Source: Herbaspirillum rubrisubalbicans (lineage in GTDB: Bacteria > Pseudomonadota > Gammaproteobacteria > Burkholderiales > Burkholderiaceae_D). Taken from it: a stretch of DNA of 64,000 nt. Of this stretch, positions 9,591-19,233 are shown piece after piece. Both the position numbers and the translations under genes were made by a program. The stretch is from positions 3,596,001 to 3,660,000 of the forward strand of contig NZ_CP024996.1 of NCBI RefSeq assembly GCF_003719195.1, read 5' to 3'. The notes under the pieces are model-generated. The model had not been told where the DNA came from. It worked only from the letters and a program-made list of their open reading frames with translations, and made no database searches. Every line of letters begins with the position of its first letter. Position 1 is the stretch's first letter.

Positions 9591-9807
9591 TTTTCCGGCA
9601 TGTATGGAAATCTAAAGCACCGGAAAAAACCATTAAAACTTTTAATTGAACTTTCGTACCGAAAATGGCTTGCATTCTCGATTTAATGAGTATAATCGTC
9701 GCGTCGTTAGGATTCGAGCTGGTAGTGCGGTTCTTCGCTGTCATTCCTCCCGAGTAACGATAAAGAGCCGGGCGCAAGCCCCAATCAATTAAATTTAGGA
9801 GTCCGTA
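9591..9807 (+). promoter_or_regulatory. Promoter and long untranslated leader of the cold-shock gene
   Basis: The 316-bp gap between ispF and the cold-shock gene contains a perfect -10 box TATAAT (9691-9696) with TTGCAT (9670-9675) 15 bp upstream as a somewhat close -35. This predicts a leader of about 105 nt ending in AGGAG eight bases before the ATG. Long leaders of this kind are known to regulate cspA-type mRNAs by temperature. An 8-bp inverted repeat TTTTCCGG/CCGGAAAA (9591-9598, 9620-9627) precedes the promoter and may be the end of the ispDF unit, though it lacks a T-run. Confidence 0.55.
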
Positions 9808-10014
9808 ATGGCAACTGGTACCGTCAAGTGGTTCAACGATGCAAAGGGTTTTGGTTTCATCACCCCCGATGAAGGCGGCGAAGATCTGTTCGCTCACTTC
9901 TCGGCTATTCAATCGAATGGTTTCAAGTCCCTGAAGGAAAACCAACGCGTTTCCTTCGAAGTGACCACCGGCCCGAAGGGCAAGCAAGCTTCGAACATCG
10001 TTCCGGCTGCTTAA
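9808..10014 (+). CDS. cspA: Cold-shock protein, CspA family
   Basis: 68-residue single cold-shock domain, an RNA chaperone that binds single-stranded nucleic acid and melts secondary structure. It begins [18 protein letters not shown], with RNP1 KGFGFI at residues 14-19 and an RNP2-like DLFAHF at about 28-33, and ends with [10 protein letters not shown] as usual. Length and sequence match typical betaproteobacterial Csp proteins. It is a single-gene unit with its own promoter, long leader and a strong terminator directly after the stop. Which Csp paralogue it is, and whether it is cold-induced, cannot be told from the sequence. Confidence 0.95.
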   Translation: MATGTVKWFNDAKGFGFITPDEGGEDLFAHFSAIQSNGFKSLKENQRVSFEVTTGPKGKQASNIVPAA

Positions 10015-10029
10015 GCTTTTCTAGCTGAA

Positions 10030-10055
10030 AAAATCCCCGACTTGTCGGGGATTTT
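10030..10055 (+). terminator. Rho-independent terminator of the cold-shock gene
   Basis: Stem AAAATCCCCGA/TCGGGGATTTT with a CTTG loop, starting 16 bp after the stop codon, followed by further Ts. Near-symmetric, so it could also act on the minus strand. Confidence 0.9.
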
Positions 10056-10101
10056 TTTCGTCTGCTGCTTTTGCACAGTGCTGCACAGTGCCGAAATGAA
10101 T

Positions 10102-10138
10102 AAAAAATCCCCGCCCTCTTGCGAGTGGCGGGGATTTT
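10102..10138 (-). terminator. Rho-independent terminator of the malate synthase gene
   Basis: Perfect 12-bp stem AAAATCCCCGCC/GGCGGGGATTTT (10104-10115, 10127-10138) with an 11-nt loop. On the minus strand it is followed by TTTTTTA. It lies about 25 bp beyond the stop at 10163. Confidence 0.9.
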
Positions 10139-10162
10139 CATTTCTGCCAAAGTCGATCTGAA

Positions 10163-11749
10163 TCAGATTTCTTCGTACAGCGGCAGCGTCAGGAATTCGG
10201 CGAAGGTCTCGGAAGTGGACATTTCTTCAAAGATCTTGGCCGCGCGGTCATAAGTGGGGCCCTCACCTGCCACTTGCTTCACCTTGGCCAGTTCTTCTGG
10301 AATCATCGCGCGCACCATGTCGGCAGTGACCTTGCGGCCGTCTTCCAGCTTGCCCTTGGCGCTGCGGATCCACTGCCACACCTGCGCACGGCTGATTTCG
10401 GCGGTGGCCGCATCTTCCATCAGGTTGTGGATGGGCACGCAGCCGTTGCCGGCCAGCCAGGCACCCAGGTAGTGGATGCCGACGTTGATGTTGTAGCGCA
10501 GGCCGGCTTCGGTGATCGGGGTCTCCGGCTGGAAGTTCAGCAGGTCGGCGGCCTTCACGTCGACGTCCGGACGTTGCTTCTCGAACTGGTTGGGCTTGTC
10601 ACCCAGTACGGCCACGAATTCCTTCATGGACGCCTCGACCAGACCCGGGTGGGCGACCCAACCGCCATCGTAGCCATCGGTGGCGTCGCGGCGCTTGTCG
10701 TTGATGATGCCCTGCATGGCGATGGCATTCTTTTCCGGATCGTTCTTGATCGGGATCAGCGCGCTCATGCCTCCGATGGCCGGGGCGCCGCGCTTGTGGC
10801 AGGTCTTCAGCAGCAGCAAGGCATAGGCGCGCATGAAGGGCGCGGTCATGGTGACCTTGGCGCGGTCGGCCAAGCAGAAGTCCTTGTCGTTCTTGAACTT
10901 CTTGATGCAGGAGAAGATGTAATCCCAACGGCCGGCGTTCAGGCCGGCGCTATGCTCGCGCAGTTCGTACAGGATTTCTTCCATCTCGAAAGCGGCGGTG
11001 ATGGTTTCGATCAGCACGGTGGCCTTGATGGTGCCTTGCGGCAGGCCAATCTCGTTCTGGGCCATCACGAAGATGTCGTTCCACAGACGGGCTTCCAGGT
11101 GCGATTCCATCTTCGGCAGGTAGAAATACGGACCGGCGCCACGCGCCAGCTGTTCCTTGGCGTTGTGGAACAGGAACAGGGCGAAGTCGAAGATGCCGCC
11201 GGAGATGCGCTTGCCGTCCAGAGTGACGTGCTTTTCATCCAGGTGCCAGCCGCGCGGACGCACCACCAGGGTGGCGATCTTGTCGTTGAGCTTGTAGCTC
11301 TTGCCGTTGGATTCCAGCGAAATGGTGCGGCGGATGGCGTCATACAGGTTGATCTGGCCGCTGATCTGGTTATCCCAGACCGGCGAGTTGGAATCCTCGA
11401 AGTCGGTCATGTAGCTGTCGGCGCCCGAGTTGAAGGCGTTGATGACCATCTTGCGCTCGACCGGGCCGGTGATTTCCACGCGGCGGCACTTCAGCGCTTC
11501 GGGGATGGGGGCGATCTTCCAGTCGCCGGTGCGGATGGATTCGGTTTCCTTCAGGAAGTCGGGGCGCTCGCCAGCGTCCAGGCGCTTGACGCGCTCGGCA
11601 CGGGCGGCCAGCAGTTCCTGGCGGCGGCCTTCGAAGGCGCGCGAGAGCTTGGCAACCAGCGACAGGGCTTCAAAGGTCAGGACGTTCTCGTAACCCGGCT
11701 TGATCTCGCCGGAGATTTCCATGCCGGTGGGCAGCTTCAATTGCGTCAT
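10163..11749 (-). CDS. aceB: Malate synthase A
   Basis: 528-residue enzyme of the glyoxylate bypass that condenses glyoxylate with acetyl-CoA to malate. The family signature is present as [16 protein letters not shown] near residue 265, and [14 protein letters not shown] near residue 165 carries the active-site arginine. The length fits the A form (about 530), not the G form (about 720). The open frame continues 28 codons upstream, but the ATG at 11749 (MTQLKLPTG) has a clear AGGAG ribosome site and is the better start. It is transcribed divergently from a LysR gene, the probable regulator, and closed by its own terminator. Confidence 0.94.
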   Translation of the reverse strand: MTQLKLPTGMEISGEIKPGYENVLTFEALSLVAKLSRAFEGRRQELLAARAERVKRLDAGERPDFLKETESIRTGDWKIAPIPEALKCRRVEITGPVERKMVINAFNSGADSYMTDFEDSNSPVWDNQISGQINLYDAIRRTISLESNGKSYKLNDKIATLVVRPRGWHLDEKHVTLDGKRISGGIFDFALFLFHNAKEQLARGAGPYFYLPKMESHLEARLWNDIFVMAQNEIGLPQGTIKATVLIETITAAFEMEEILYELREHSAGLNAGRWDYIFSCIKKFKNDKDFCLADRAKVTMTAPFMRAYALLLLKTCHKRGAPAIGGMSALIPIKNDPEKNAIAMQGIINDKRRDATDGYDGGWVAHPGLVEASMKEFVAVLGDKPNQFEKQRPDVDVKAADLLNFQPETPITEAGLRYNINVGIHYLGAWLAGNGCVPIHNLMEDAATAEISRAQVWQWIRSAKGKLEDGRKVTADMVRAMIPEELAKVKQVAGEGPTYDRAAKIFEEMSTSETFAEFLTLPLYEEI

Positions 11750-12000
11750 GCTGGACTCCTCAAAAAGAAAAATGGACTGGGTGATCTTGTTTTCATGATT
11801 GTGCCTGAGAGCGTGCAGCTTTTCGCATCGCATCAGACGCTTTATGTACGCAGTATATTTAAACTAAATCGATATGAGTGAAAGCTTTTATCAATTTATC
11901 TTTGCGTTTTAGTCACAAGTGGAGAGATAATCCTTTCACACGCCAAGCCAATACTGACGCGGCTTTGCCAGCCATTTACCGGCACTCCAAGGAAGGGCTC
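11750..12000. promoter_or_regulatory. Divergent aceB / LysR control region
   Basis: 251-bp AT-rich gap between the two start codons. The centre (about 11835-11925) is clearly richer in A/T than the flanking genes, as expected for back-to-back promoters with LysR binding sites. I could not fix one operator or -10 box with confidence. The LysR gene has AAGGAAGGG just before its ATG. Confidence 0.45.
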
Positions 12001-12909
12001 ATGGATCAATTCAAGCAGATTTCCACCTTTGCCGAGGTCGCCGCACGCGGTAGCCTCTCCGCAGCCGCCCGTGCCGAGGGCATCGCGCCGGCCATGATCG
12101 GTCGGCGCCTGGATGCACTGGAAGAACGCCTGGGCGTGAAGCTGTTGCAGCGGACTACCCGCAAGATCGTGCTGACCAACGAGGGGGCGGCTTTCCTGGA
12201 AGACTGCCAGCGCATCCTGGCTGACCTGGAAGATGCCGAGTCCGCCGTCTCCGAACGCAGCGCCCGCGCCAGCGGCCAGTTGCTGATCTCGGCCCCGGCC
12301 GGCTTCGGTCGTCATCACGTGGCGCCGCTGCTGCCCTCCTTCCTGGCCGAGCACCGCGACGTCACCCTCACGCTGAACCTGAACGACCGCATTGCCGACG
12401 TCATCGGCGAAGGCATCGACGTGGCCATCCGCATCGCCACCCTGACCGACTCCAACCTGGTGAGCGTGAAGCTGGCCGAGAACCATCGCGTCATCGTCGC
12501 TGCGCCCTCCTACCTGCGCCGCCACGGCACTCCACAAACCCCCGATGAGCTGGTACGTCACAACTGCCTGGCCATGAGCAGCGAAGGTAGCCAGCGCGGC
12601 TGGACCTTGAAGCAATCTGGCAAGGTGAGCGTCTACAAGGTCGGCGGCAACATGGTCTGCAATGATGGCGAAGTACTGCACAACTGGGCGCTGGCCGGGC
12701 GCGGCCTGGCCTGGCGGTCGATGTGGGAAGTCGGCGCGGCCATCGAGGCTGGCGAACTGGTGACGGTGCTGGACAAGTTTGCCGCCCCGGCACCGTCCAT
12801 TTATGCGGTGTTTGCGCAGCGCCGCCACTTGCCTTTACGCATCCGGGCTTTCGTGGATTTTTTGCGTCACGCCTATGCGCAGCCGGATTACTGGAAGCAG
12901 CGCCTCTGA
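12001..12909 (+). CDS. LysR-family transcriptional regulator
   Basis: 302-residue regulator. The N-terminal winged HTH (about residues 1-60) contains FAEVAARGSLSAAARAEGIAPAMIGRRLDALEERLGVKLLQRTTRKIVLTNEGAAFLEDC in the standard LysR layout; the co-inducer domain (about 90-290) begins at SGQLLISAPAGFGRHHVAPLLP. The start at 12001 is chosen because the HTH begins there, a ribosome site precedes it, and the 41-codon upstream extension in the same frame has no similarity. Its divergent position next to malate synthase suggests it controls that gene; the ligand is unknown. Confidence 0.9.
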   Translation: MDQFKQISTFAEVAARGSLSAAARAEGIAPAMIGRRLDALEERLGVKLLQRTTRKIVLTNEGAAFLEDCQRILADLEDAESAVSERSARASGQLLISAPAGFGRHHVAPLLPSFLAEHRDVTLTLNLNDRIADVIGEGIDVAIRIATLTDSNLVSVKLAENHRVIVAAPSYLRRHGTPQTPDELVRHNCLAMSSEGSQRGWTLKQSGKVSVYKVGGNMVCNDGEVLHNWALAGRGLAWRSMWEVGAAIEAGELVTVLDKFAAPAPSIYAVFAQRRHLPLRIRAFVDFLRHAYAQPDYWKQRL

Positions 12910-13102
12910 GTCCTGGTCAGGCACGGGATACCAGCGGCAGTACCCGCACCTGGCGCTCGATCAGTTGCCGATGCACCTGCGCCGGCTGCAGCAGGCACAG
13001 GGCAAGATCCTCTACGCCCACAGTGACCTGTCCGGGTTGTCGCTGTTCGAGGAAGCCAGTTGGTGGGGTTACCAGGCAGCATTGAAGGCGCTGCCCACCT
13101 GA
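12908..13102 (+). pseudogene. C-terminal remnant of a probable FAD-dependent oxidoreductase
   Basis: Directly after the LysR stop, in another frame, about 64 codons read as a well-formed protein end: GYQRQYPHLALDQLPMHLRRL, then KILYAHSDLSGLSLFEEASWWGYQAALKAL and a stop at 13102. The HSDLSG...FEEA..WG segment looks to me like the C-terminal FAD-binding end of flavin amine-oxidase-type proteins. No N-terminal part is present: upstream DNA is the intact LysR gene. It is best explained as a gene whose 5' part was deleted, or replaced when the LysR gene moved in. The family call is from memory of the motif and is tentative. Confidence 0.4.
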
Positions 13103-13108
13103 CCTAGC

Positions 13109-14719
13109 TCAATGTGCAATCCCGGGCATGACCGGCGTCACGTCGATCTCGCGCTGTGCCAGCGCCTCGCCTTCATGGAGACGGAAGATACTGACCATCT
13201 GCGCCAGCCGACCGGCCTGGTCCTGCATGGATGCCGCCGCCGCCGCGGCCTGCTCCACCAGCGCCGCATTCTGCTGGGTGACTTGATCCATCTGGGTGAT
13301 GGCCAGGTTGATCTGTTCGATGCCATTGGTCTGCTCGGCACTGGCCGCACTGATTTCAGCCACGATGTCGGTGACGTGGCGCACGCTGCTGACCACCTCC
13401 TGCATGGTGCTGCCGGCCTGCTCGACCAGGCGGCTGCCATCGCCCACCTTGGCCACGGAATCATGGATCAATTCCTTGATCTCCTTGGCCGCCGAAGCCG
13501 AGCGCTGGGCCAGCGAGCGCACTTCGGAGGCCACCACCGCAAAACCTCGCCCCTGCTCCCCGGCACGCGCTGCTTCCACCGCAGCGTTCAGGGCCAGGAT
13601 GTTGGTCTGAAAGGCGATGCCATCGATGACACCGATGATGTCGACGATCTTGCGCGAAGAGGCATTGATGGCACCCATGGTGTCAACCACCCGGCTGACC
13701 ACGCCACCGCCCTGCTCGGCCACGCTGGAGGCCGACTGCGCCAGTTGGCTGGCCTGGCGGGCGTTGTCGGCATTCTGGCGCACGGTGGAAATGAGTTGCT
13801 CCATGGCCGAGGCGGTCTCGGCCAGAGAACCGGCTTGCTCTTCGGTGCGCGAGGAGAGATCCAGGTTGCCGGTGGCGATTTCGGAAGAAGCGGTGCTGAT
13901 GGTATCGGTACCGCTGCGCACGTTGGAGACGATGCCGCGCAGGCTGTCATTCATGTCCTTGAGCGCTTGCAGCAGTTGCCCGGTCTCATCCTGCGAATGG
14001 ACCTGTACGCTGGCCGACAGGTCCCCCGCGGCAACCTTGCGCGAGACCACCACGGCGTTTTGCAGCGGCTTGGTGATGCCCAGGGTCAGGATGCGCGCCA
14101 GCACGATGCCCAGCAGCAGGATCAAGCCCTCCAGCACCAGGATGATGATATGGCTTTGCGCCGAGATGGCATCGATCTGCATGGCGCTCTCATCCATTTC
14201 CTTGCGCTGTATGTCGACCAGCTGACGCATCAACTGCTGGAAAACCGCGGCGTTCGGCACAAATACCTTGTCCAGAACGCGCATGGCCTCCTCCACATTA
14301 CCGGCGGCCTTGAGCTTGATGATTTCATCACGCGAAGAGAGATAAATCTTGCGTTGCTCGCCGATCTTGTCAAACAAGGCCTTTTCTTCTGGAGTAGAAA
14401 GCAGGGTCTGAATCTGTTTTTGGTATTCAGACGACATCTTGCTAGAGGCCGTCACGTCCTTGGAAAAATAAGGCCCCAACGAAGCATCTGCACTCTTGGC
14501 GATCGCCAACGTACGTGCGATGCCAGCGTTGACGTTAGTGTACCAATCCGCCACGAGGCGCTCGGTCTTGAGCGGAGCATTCATCATCTCGCGGGTAGAA
14601 GATGCAACCTGCTCCAGCCGCCACAAGCTGATGGCCGCCACCACGGCAGAAAAAGCCAGGATAACGGCGAAGCCAAGCGTGAGCCGCTTGCCGATGTTCA
14701 TGTTGCCAAGAATGTTCAT
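13109..14719 (-). CDS. Methyl-accepting chemotaxis protein
   Basis: 536-residue transmembrane chemoreceptor. TM1 is about residues 13-33, a periplasmic four-helix-bundle sensor about 34-185, TM2 about 188-212, HAMP about 213-265, then the signalling domain with hairpin tip [35 protein letters not shown]. The C-terminus ([10 protein letters not shown]) does not show the NWETF-type CheR tether. A second possible start is the ATG at 14701. It is a single-gene unit converging on the fragment at 12908-13102. Ligand unknown. The 228-bp gap upstream (14720-14947) contains an AT-rich stretch that probably holds its promoter, with no other recognisable feature. Confidence 0.93.
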   Translation of the reverse strand: MNILGNMNIGKRLTLGFAVILAFSAVVAAISLWRLEQVASSTREMMNAPLKTERLVADWYTNVNAGIARTLAIAKSADASLGPYFSKDVTASSKMSSEYQKQIQTLLSTPEEKALFDKIGEQRKIYLSSRDEIIKLKAAGNVEEAMRVLDKVFVPNAAVFQQLMRQLVDIQRKEMDESAMQIDAISAQSHIIILVLEGLILLLGIVLARILTLGITKPLQNAVVVSRKVAAGDLSASVQVHSQDETGQLLQALKDMNDSLRGIVSNVRSGTDTISTASSEIATGNLDLSSRTEEQAGSLAETASAMEQLISTVRQNADNARQASQLAQSASSVAEQGGGVVSRVVDTMGAINASSRKIVDIIGVIDGIAFQTNILALNAAVEAARAGEQGRGFAVVASEVRSLAQRSASAAKEIKELIHDSVAKVGDGSRLVEQAGSTMQEVVSSVRHVTDIVAEISAASAEQTNGIEQINLAITQMDQVTQQNAALVEQAAAAAASMQDQAGRLAQMVSIFRLHEGEALAQREIDVTPVMPGIAH

Positions 14720-14947
14720 GTGAGGTCCGTCCCTATTGGCGCTTCCGGGAGAAAGCGATTTTTGTTGGTTTTATGTCATTATTTTTTAAGTACGACAGTC
14801 CCTGACCGTCGCTGACCTCCACTATGGCACGCAGAACCTGGCTGGACAAGAAAGATAGACCCTGAGTGAACAAACCGGCAATGCGGTCTCACTTCCTCGC
14901 TTCACCGCAGCATCAGAGCAAATGCCCCAGCATGAGGGAAATGAGCC

Positions 14948-16327
14948 TTATCCCGCAAGCAACTCGGCCATCGCGGCGGCAAAGCGGGTATCGGCCAGCA
15001 GTCCCACATTGAAACGTGACCAGGGCACTTTCTGTTCGGTTTCGACATGGAAGATGCTGCCCGGCGCCAACACCACATGGTGTGCCATGAGTGCCTGTGC
15101 CAGTTGCTTGGCGTCGGCAAAGCCGGGAAATCTCGCCCACAGGTACATGGATTGCTGGGGTGCACAGAACAGCTCGGCGCCCAATTGCTGCAACTGATGG
15201 CAGGCGGCATCGGTAGCCTGGGCCAGACGCTCACGCAGGCGCGCCGTATGGCGGCTGAAGTGGCCGTCGGAGAGGATCACGTCCAGCGTGCGTTCGCAGT
15301 ATTCGGAACTGCTCACGTGCACCAGCATCTTGATGTCGGCCAGGTCGCTGGCCAGATCCCGATGGCAGGCGATAAAGCCCACCCGCAAGGCGGCCGAGAC
15401 CGACTTGGAAAAGCTGCCGAGGTAGAGCGTGCGGCGCAACTGGTCCAGAGTGGCGATGCGGGGCGCAGTGGCCGGCTTGAAGTCAGCGAAGGCATCGTTT
15501 TCGACGATCAGGGCATCGTAGCGGTCAGCCAGTTGCAAGATCTTGTGGGCCTTGTGCGGCGAGGTATCGGAGGCGGTGGGATTGTGTGCCAGCGACTGGG
15601 TGAAGAACAGCGGCGGCTTGCCCGATGCCTTCAGCTCACGCTCCAGCGCCTCGATGTCGGGCCCGTCCGCCTGGCGCGGGATGCCAACGATGCGCGCACC
15701 GGAGAGCTTCAACTTGCCGTACAACATGTAGTAACCGGGCTCATCGACCAGCACCCGGTCGCAGGGACGGACGAAGTGGCGGATCACGATATCCAGCGCC
15801 TGGTTGGCACCATGAGTCAACACGAGCTGGCTGGTGGCGGCCTCGATGCCATGCTGCGCGAGCTTGTGCACCAGGTGCTGGCGCAGCGGCAGGTAGCCGA
15901 AACGGCTGCCATAGCCGAACAGCGCGCCCATGCCGGTGCGCACCACCTTCTGGTGGAACTTGTCCAGCCGCACGTCATGCAGCCACTCCACCGGCGGGAA
16001 GCCATCACCCAGGCGCAGATGGCCGGGATCGTGCTTCAACTGCTCGCGCATGAGCCAGACCACGTCCATGGCGCGGCTCAGGCTGCGCTCCTCCTCTTCC
16101 TTGGGACGCGGCGGCGTGGCACACACGAAGAACCCCGCACCGCGCCGGGGCTCGACCACACCCTGAGCCGTCAGCTCCTCGAAGACGTTGACGATGGTGT
16201 TCTTGGCACAGCCATGCTGCGAGGCCAGCACACGGATCGATGGCAGGCGGCTGCCCGGAGGATAGGCGCCATCGGCGATCTGGCGGCGGATCGACTGCAC
16301 CAGGGTCTGAGTGAGGGTCTGGGCCAT
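14948..16327 (-). CDS. MocR-type regulator: GntR HTH fused to aminotransferase domain
   Basis: 459-residue regulator. The N-terminal GntR winged HTH (about residues 8-72) contains IADGAYPPGSRLPSIRVLASQ and KNTIVNVFEELTAQGVVEPRRGAGFFV. A fold-type I PLP domain fills the rest, with YLGSFSKSVSAALRVGFI placing the PLP lysine near residue 308 and VDEPGYY upstream of it. Such proteins sense PLP or amine ligands. The frame stays open another 307 codons upstream, but that part is antisense to mvaA; the ATG at 16327 starts the HTH domain at the normal distance. Divergent from mvaA with an inverted repeat between them, so it probably regulates the mvaA cassette. Confidence 0.9.
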   Translation of the reverse strand: MAQTLTQTLVQSIRRQIADGAYPPGSRLPSIRVLASQHGCAKNTIVNVFEELTAQGVVEPRRGAGFFVCATPPRPKEEEERSLSRAMDVVWLMREQLKHDPGHLRLGDGFPPVEWLHDVRLDKFHQKVVRTGMGALFGYGSRFGYLPLRQHLVHKLAQHGIEAATSQLVLTHGANQALDIVIRHFVRPCDRVLVDEPGYYMLYGKLKLSGARIVGIPRQADGPDIEALERELKASGKPPLFFTQSLAHNPTASDTSPHKAHKILQLADRYDALIVENDAFADFKPATAPRIATLDQLRRTLYLGSFSKSVSAALRVGFIACHRDLASDLADIKMLVHVSSSEYCERTLDVILSDGHFSRHTARLRERLAQATDAACHQLQQLGAELFCAPQQSMYLWARFPGFADAKQLAQALMAHHVVLAPGSIFHVETEQKVPWSRFNVGLLADTRFAAAMAELLAG

Positions 16328-16375
16328 GGCATTGGATCGTCTGATCTTGCTGCAATGCAAAGGGATTGTCCTGGG

Positions 16376-16406
16376 TACAGTTGCCTGACTGTTGGTGGCA
16401 ACTGTA
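16376..16406. promoter_or_regulatory. Candidate operator in the MocR / mvaA divergent region
   Basis: Perfect 10-bp inverted repeat TACAGTTGCC (16376-16385) and GGCAACTGTA (16397-16406), with centres 21 bp apart (two helical turns). A further TGGTACACC at 16418-16426 repeats part of the half-site. The repeat lies 49 bp upstream of the MocR start and about 110 bp upstream of mvaA, a suitable place for shared control. Confidence 0.55.
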
Positions 16407-16514
16407 TCCATGCGCAATGGTACACCCTTGCTATTCTGCCAGCGTCGGAGAAGGCCGATACCACGGCCCTGCCCGCCCAAACCTTCATATAACGACAAAA
16501 AGTGAGACAAGCGT

Positions 16515-17825
16515 ATGCACAGTGATGCCCACCCTGCCCAGCTCATGGACTCGCGCCTGCCTGGTTTGCGCACGATGACCCCACCCCAACGCCTGGCCGA
16601 GGTAGCCCGCGTGACCGGACTGGACGAACACGCACAGAAACTGCTGGGCGAGCCGGGCGGCTTACCGCTGGCCACCGCCAATGGCATGATCGAAAACGTG
16701 GTCGGCACCTTCCAGTTGCCACTGGGCGTGGCTACCAACTTCCAGCTCAATGGCCGCGACGTGCTGGTGCCGATGGCGGTGGAAGAACCGTCCGTGGTGG
16801 CTGCGGCTTCCTTCATGGCCAAGCTGGTACGCACCTGTGGCGGCTTCCAGACCTCCAGCAGCGCGCCACTCATGCGCGCCCAGATCCAGTTGATCGGCGT
16901 GAGCGATCCGCATGGCGCGCGGCTGACCATCCTCAAGGAGCGCCAGGCCATCATCGCCATCGCCAACAGCCGCGACCAGTTGCTCTCCCAGTTGGGCGGC
17001 GGCTGCCGCGACATCGAAGTGCATGTCTTCCCCGATACCCGGCGCGGCGCCATGGTGGTGACGCACCTTATCGTGGACGTGCGCGATGCAATGGGCGCCA
17101 ATACCGTCAATACCATGGCCGAAGCAGTGGCCGGCCACATCGAAGAGATCACCGCCGGCAAGGTGCGCCTGCGCATCCTCTCCAACCTGGCCGACCTGCG
17201 CCTGGCCAGGGCAAGAGTGAAGGTTTCTGCAGAGGTACTGGCCACCAACGCCTACCGCGGCGAAGAGGTCATCGATGGCATCGTCGATGCCTATGAATTT
17301 GCTGCCGTCGATCCCTATCGCGCCGCCACCCACAACAAGGGCATCATGAATGGCATTGATCCGGTCATCGTGGCCACCGGCAACGACTGGCGCGCGGTGG
17401 AAGCCGGCGCCCATGCCTATGCCTGCCGCCATGGCCGCTACACCTCACTGAGCCATTGGGAGATCGCCGCCGATGGCGACCTGGTGGGCACGCTGGAAAT
17501 CCCCATGCCGGTGGGCCTAGTGGGCGGTGCCACCAAGACCCATCCCGCCGCGCGCGCAGCGCTGAAGATCCTGGGCGTGCAATCCGCGCAGGACTTGGCG
17601 GAGGTGGCCGTGGCGGTCGGCCTGGCACAGAACATGGCCGCCCTGCGCGCATTGGCCACCGAAGGCATACAGCGCGGCCACATGGCGCTTCATGCGCGCA
17701 ACATTGCCCTGGCAGCCGGTGCCGAACCGGGCGAGATGGACTGGCTGGTGCAGCAGATGGTGGCGCAGCATGACGTGCGCGTGGATTATGCCAAGGCGCT
17801 GCTGGCCGAACGCCGCGGCGGCTGA
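16515..17825 (+). CDS. mvaA: Class II hydroxymethylglutaryl-CoA reductase, degradative type
   Basis: 436-residue enzyme interconverting mevalonate and HMG-CoA. It aligns along its length with my memory of Pseudomonas mevalonii HMG-CoA reductase, including [21 protein letters not shown] (catalytic Glu91), [24 protein letters not shown] (Lys275, Asp291) and [15 protein letters not shown] (His389). Because this organism makes isoprenoids by the MEP pathway (ispD and ispF are in the same window), a catabolic role in mevalonate use is more likely than biosynthesis. An HMG-CoA lyase gene, expected for the next step, is not in the window. It is followed by a binding protein and an MFS gene on the same strand. 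Confidence 0.94.
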   Translation: MHSDAHPAQLMDSRLPGLRTMTPPQRLAEVARVTGLDEHAQKLLGEPGGLPLATANGMIENVVGTFQLPLGVATNFQLNGRDVLVPMAVEEPSVVAAASFMAKLVRTCGGFQTSSSAPLMRAQIQLIGVSDPHGARLTILKERQAIIAIANSRDQLLSQLGGGCRDIEVHVFPDTRRGAMVVTHLIVDVRDAMGANTVNTMAEAVAGHIEEITAGKVRLRILSNLADLRLARARVKVSAEVLATNAYRGEEVIDGIVDAYEFAAVDPYRAATHNKGIMNGIDPVIVATGNDWRAVEAGAHAYACRHGRYTSLSHWEIAADGDLVGTLEIPMPVGLVGGATKTHPAARAALKILGVQSAQDLAEVAVAVGLAQNMAALRALATEGIQRGHMALHARNIALAAGAEPGEMDWLVQQMVAQHDVRVDYAKALLAERRGG

Positions 17826-17889
17826 ACCGCAGGCACACGATTGGCACACCAGCCGCCGCAGGCGGCCAATAACAACAGGAGACAAGAAC

Positions 17890-19104
17890 ATGACCACATC
17901 GACCACGCTAGGCCGGCTGGCAGCAGCCTGTGCCATGGCAGGCATTTTTTCGGGGCCGGCACTGGCCCAGGCATCCCATGATGCAGTGCGCATCGGCTTC
18001 ATCACCGACATGTCCGGCCCCTATGCCGACACCGACGGCCTGGGCGGGCTGGAGGCGATCCGCATGGCGGTGGCCGACTACGGCGGCAAGGTGCTGGGCA
18101 AGCCCATCGAAGTGCTCTCGGCGGACCACCAGAACAAGGCCGACATCGCCGCCACCCGCGCCCGCGAATGGGTCGACGAACGTGGCCTGGACATGCTCAT
18201 CGGTGGCGTCAATTCGGCTACGGCGCTGTCGATGAACAAGGTGATGGCCGAAAAGAAACGGGTCTACATCAACATCGGCGCCGGCACGGCACGCCTGACC
18301 AACGAAGAATGCACGCCCTACACCGTGCATTACGAATACGACACGGTGGCCCTGGCCAAGGGCACCGCCAGCGCGGTCATCAAGCAAGGGGGCAAGTCCT
18401 GGTTCTTCCTGGTGGCCGATTATGCCTTCGGACACTCGCTGGCCAACGATACCGCCGCCGTGGTCAAGGCCAGTGGCGGCACCGTGGTGGGCTCGATCAA
18501 GCATCCGCCGCAATCCTCGGACCTGTCGTCCTTCCTGCTGCAGGCCCAGGCTTCCAAGGCGCAGATCCTGGGCCTGGCCAATGCCGGCGAAGATACCGTC
18601 AATGCGATCAAGGCCGCCAAGGAATTCGGCGTGACCAAGACCATGAAGCTGGTGGGCCTGCTGATGGTGATCAACGACATCCATGCGCTGGGGCTGGCCA
18701 ATGCCCAGGGGCTGATGATGACCGACAGCTGGTACTGGGACAAGGATGACGCCTCGCGCCAGTTCGCCCAGCGCTTCTACCAGAAGATGAAGAAGATGCC
18801 CAGTACGCACCAGGCTGCCGCCTATTCGGCCACCATGACCTACCTGAAGGCGGTGGAAGCCATCGGCACCGATGATGCGACCAAGGTGATGGCGCAACTG
18901 AAGAAGACCCGTATCGACGACTTCTACAACAAGGGCTATATCCGAGCCGACGGTCGCAACATCCACGACATGTACCTGTACCAGGTCAAGTCGCCGGCCC
19001 AATCCAAGCAGCCCTGGGATTACCTGACATTGCTGGATACCATCCCGGGTGAACAAGCCTTCACCAGTGTGGCCGATTCCAAGTGCAGCCTGCTCAAGCA
19101 GTAA
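17890..19104 (+). CDS. Periplasmic ABC-transporter substrate-binding protein (Peripla_BP_6 type)
   Basis: 404-residue secreted binding protein. The N-terminus is a Sec signal peptide with cleavage likely after ALAQA near residue 28. The mature part begins VRIGFITDMSGPYADTDGLGG, the standard opening of branched-chain-amino-acid-type binding proteins, followed by SADHQNKADIAATRAREWVDE. The start at 17890 follows AGGAG and is 64 bp after mvaA; the longer open frame overlapping mvaA is not supported. No permease or ATPase gene is adjacent, so it is an orphan that must share a transporter encoded elsewhere. Context suggests an organic acid such as mevalonate as substrate, but this is inference only. 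Confidence 0.88.
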   Translation: MTTSTTLGRLAAACAMAGIFSGPALAQASHDAVRIGFITDMSGPYADTDGLGGLEAIRMAVADYGGKVLGKPIEVLSADHQNKADIAATRAREWVDERGLDMLIGGVNSATALSMNKVMAEKKRVYINIGAGTARLTNEECTPYTVHYEYDTVALAKGTASAVIKQGGKSWFFLVADYAFGHSLANDTAAVVKASGGTVVGSIKHPPQSSDLSSFLLQAQASKAQILGLANAGEDTVNAIKAAKEFGVTKTMKLVGLLMVINDIHALGLANAQGLMMTDSWYWDKDDASRQFAQRFYQKMKKMPSTHQAAAYSATMTYLKAVEAIGTDDATKVMAQLKKTRIDDFYNKGYIRADGRNIHDMYLYQVKSPAQSKQPWDYLTLLDTIPGEQAFTSVADSKCSLLKQ

Positions 19105-19233
19105 TGGGGAGGTGAAGTGTTGGGGTTGCCTTGACCATTCCTGCTCCATTTACATCGGCACCTTGCGTAAGTCCCGGCTTGCGCCTACTCTTGCAAGCCG
19201 CCCTGCTGCCTACCGATACGCCAAGGAGCCCCT

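Noticed and set aside
16328..17248. Long N-terminal extension of the MocR regulator
   Set aside because: It is antisense to mvaA, and the HTH domain begins right after the ATG at 16327.
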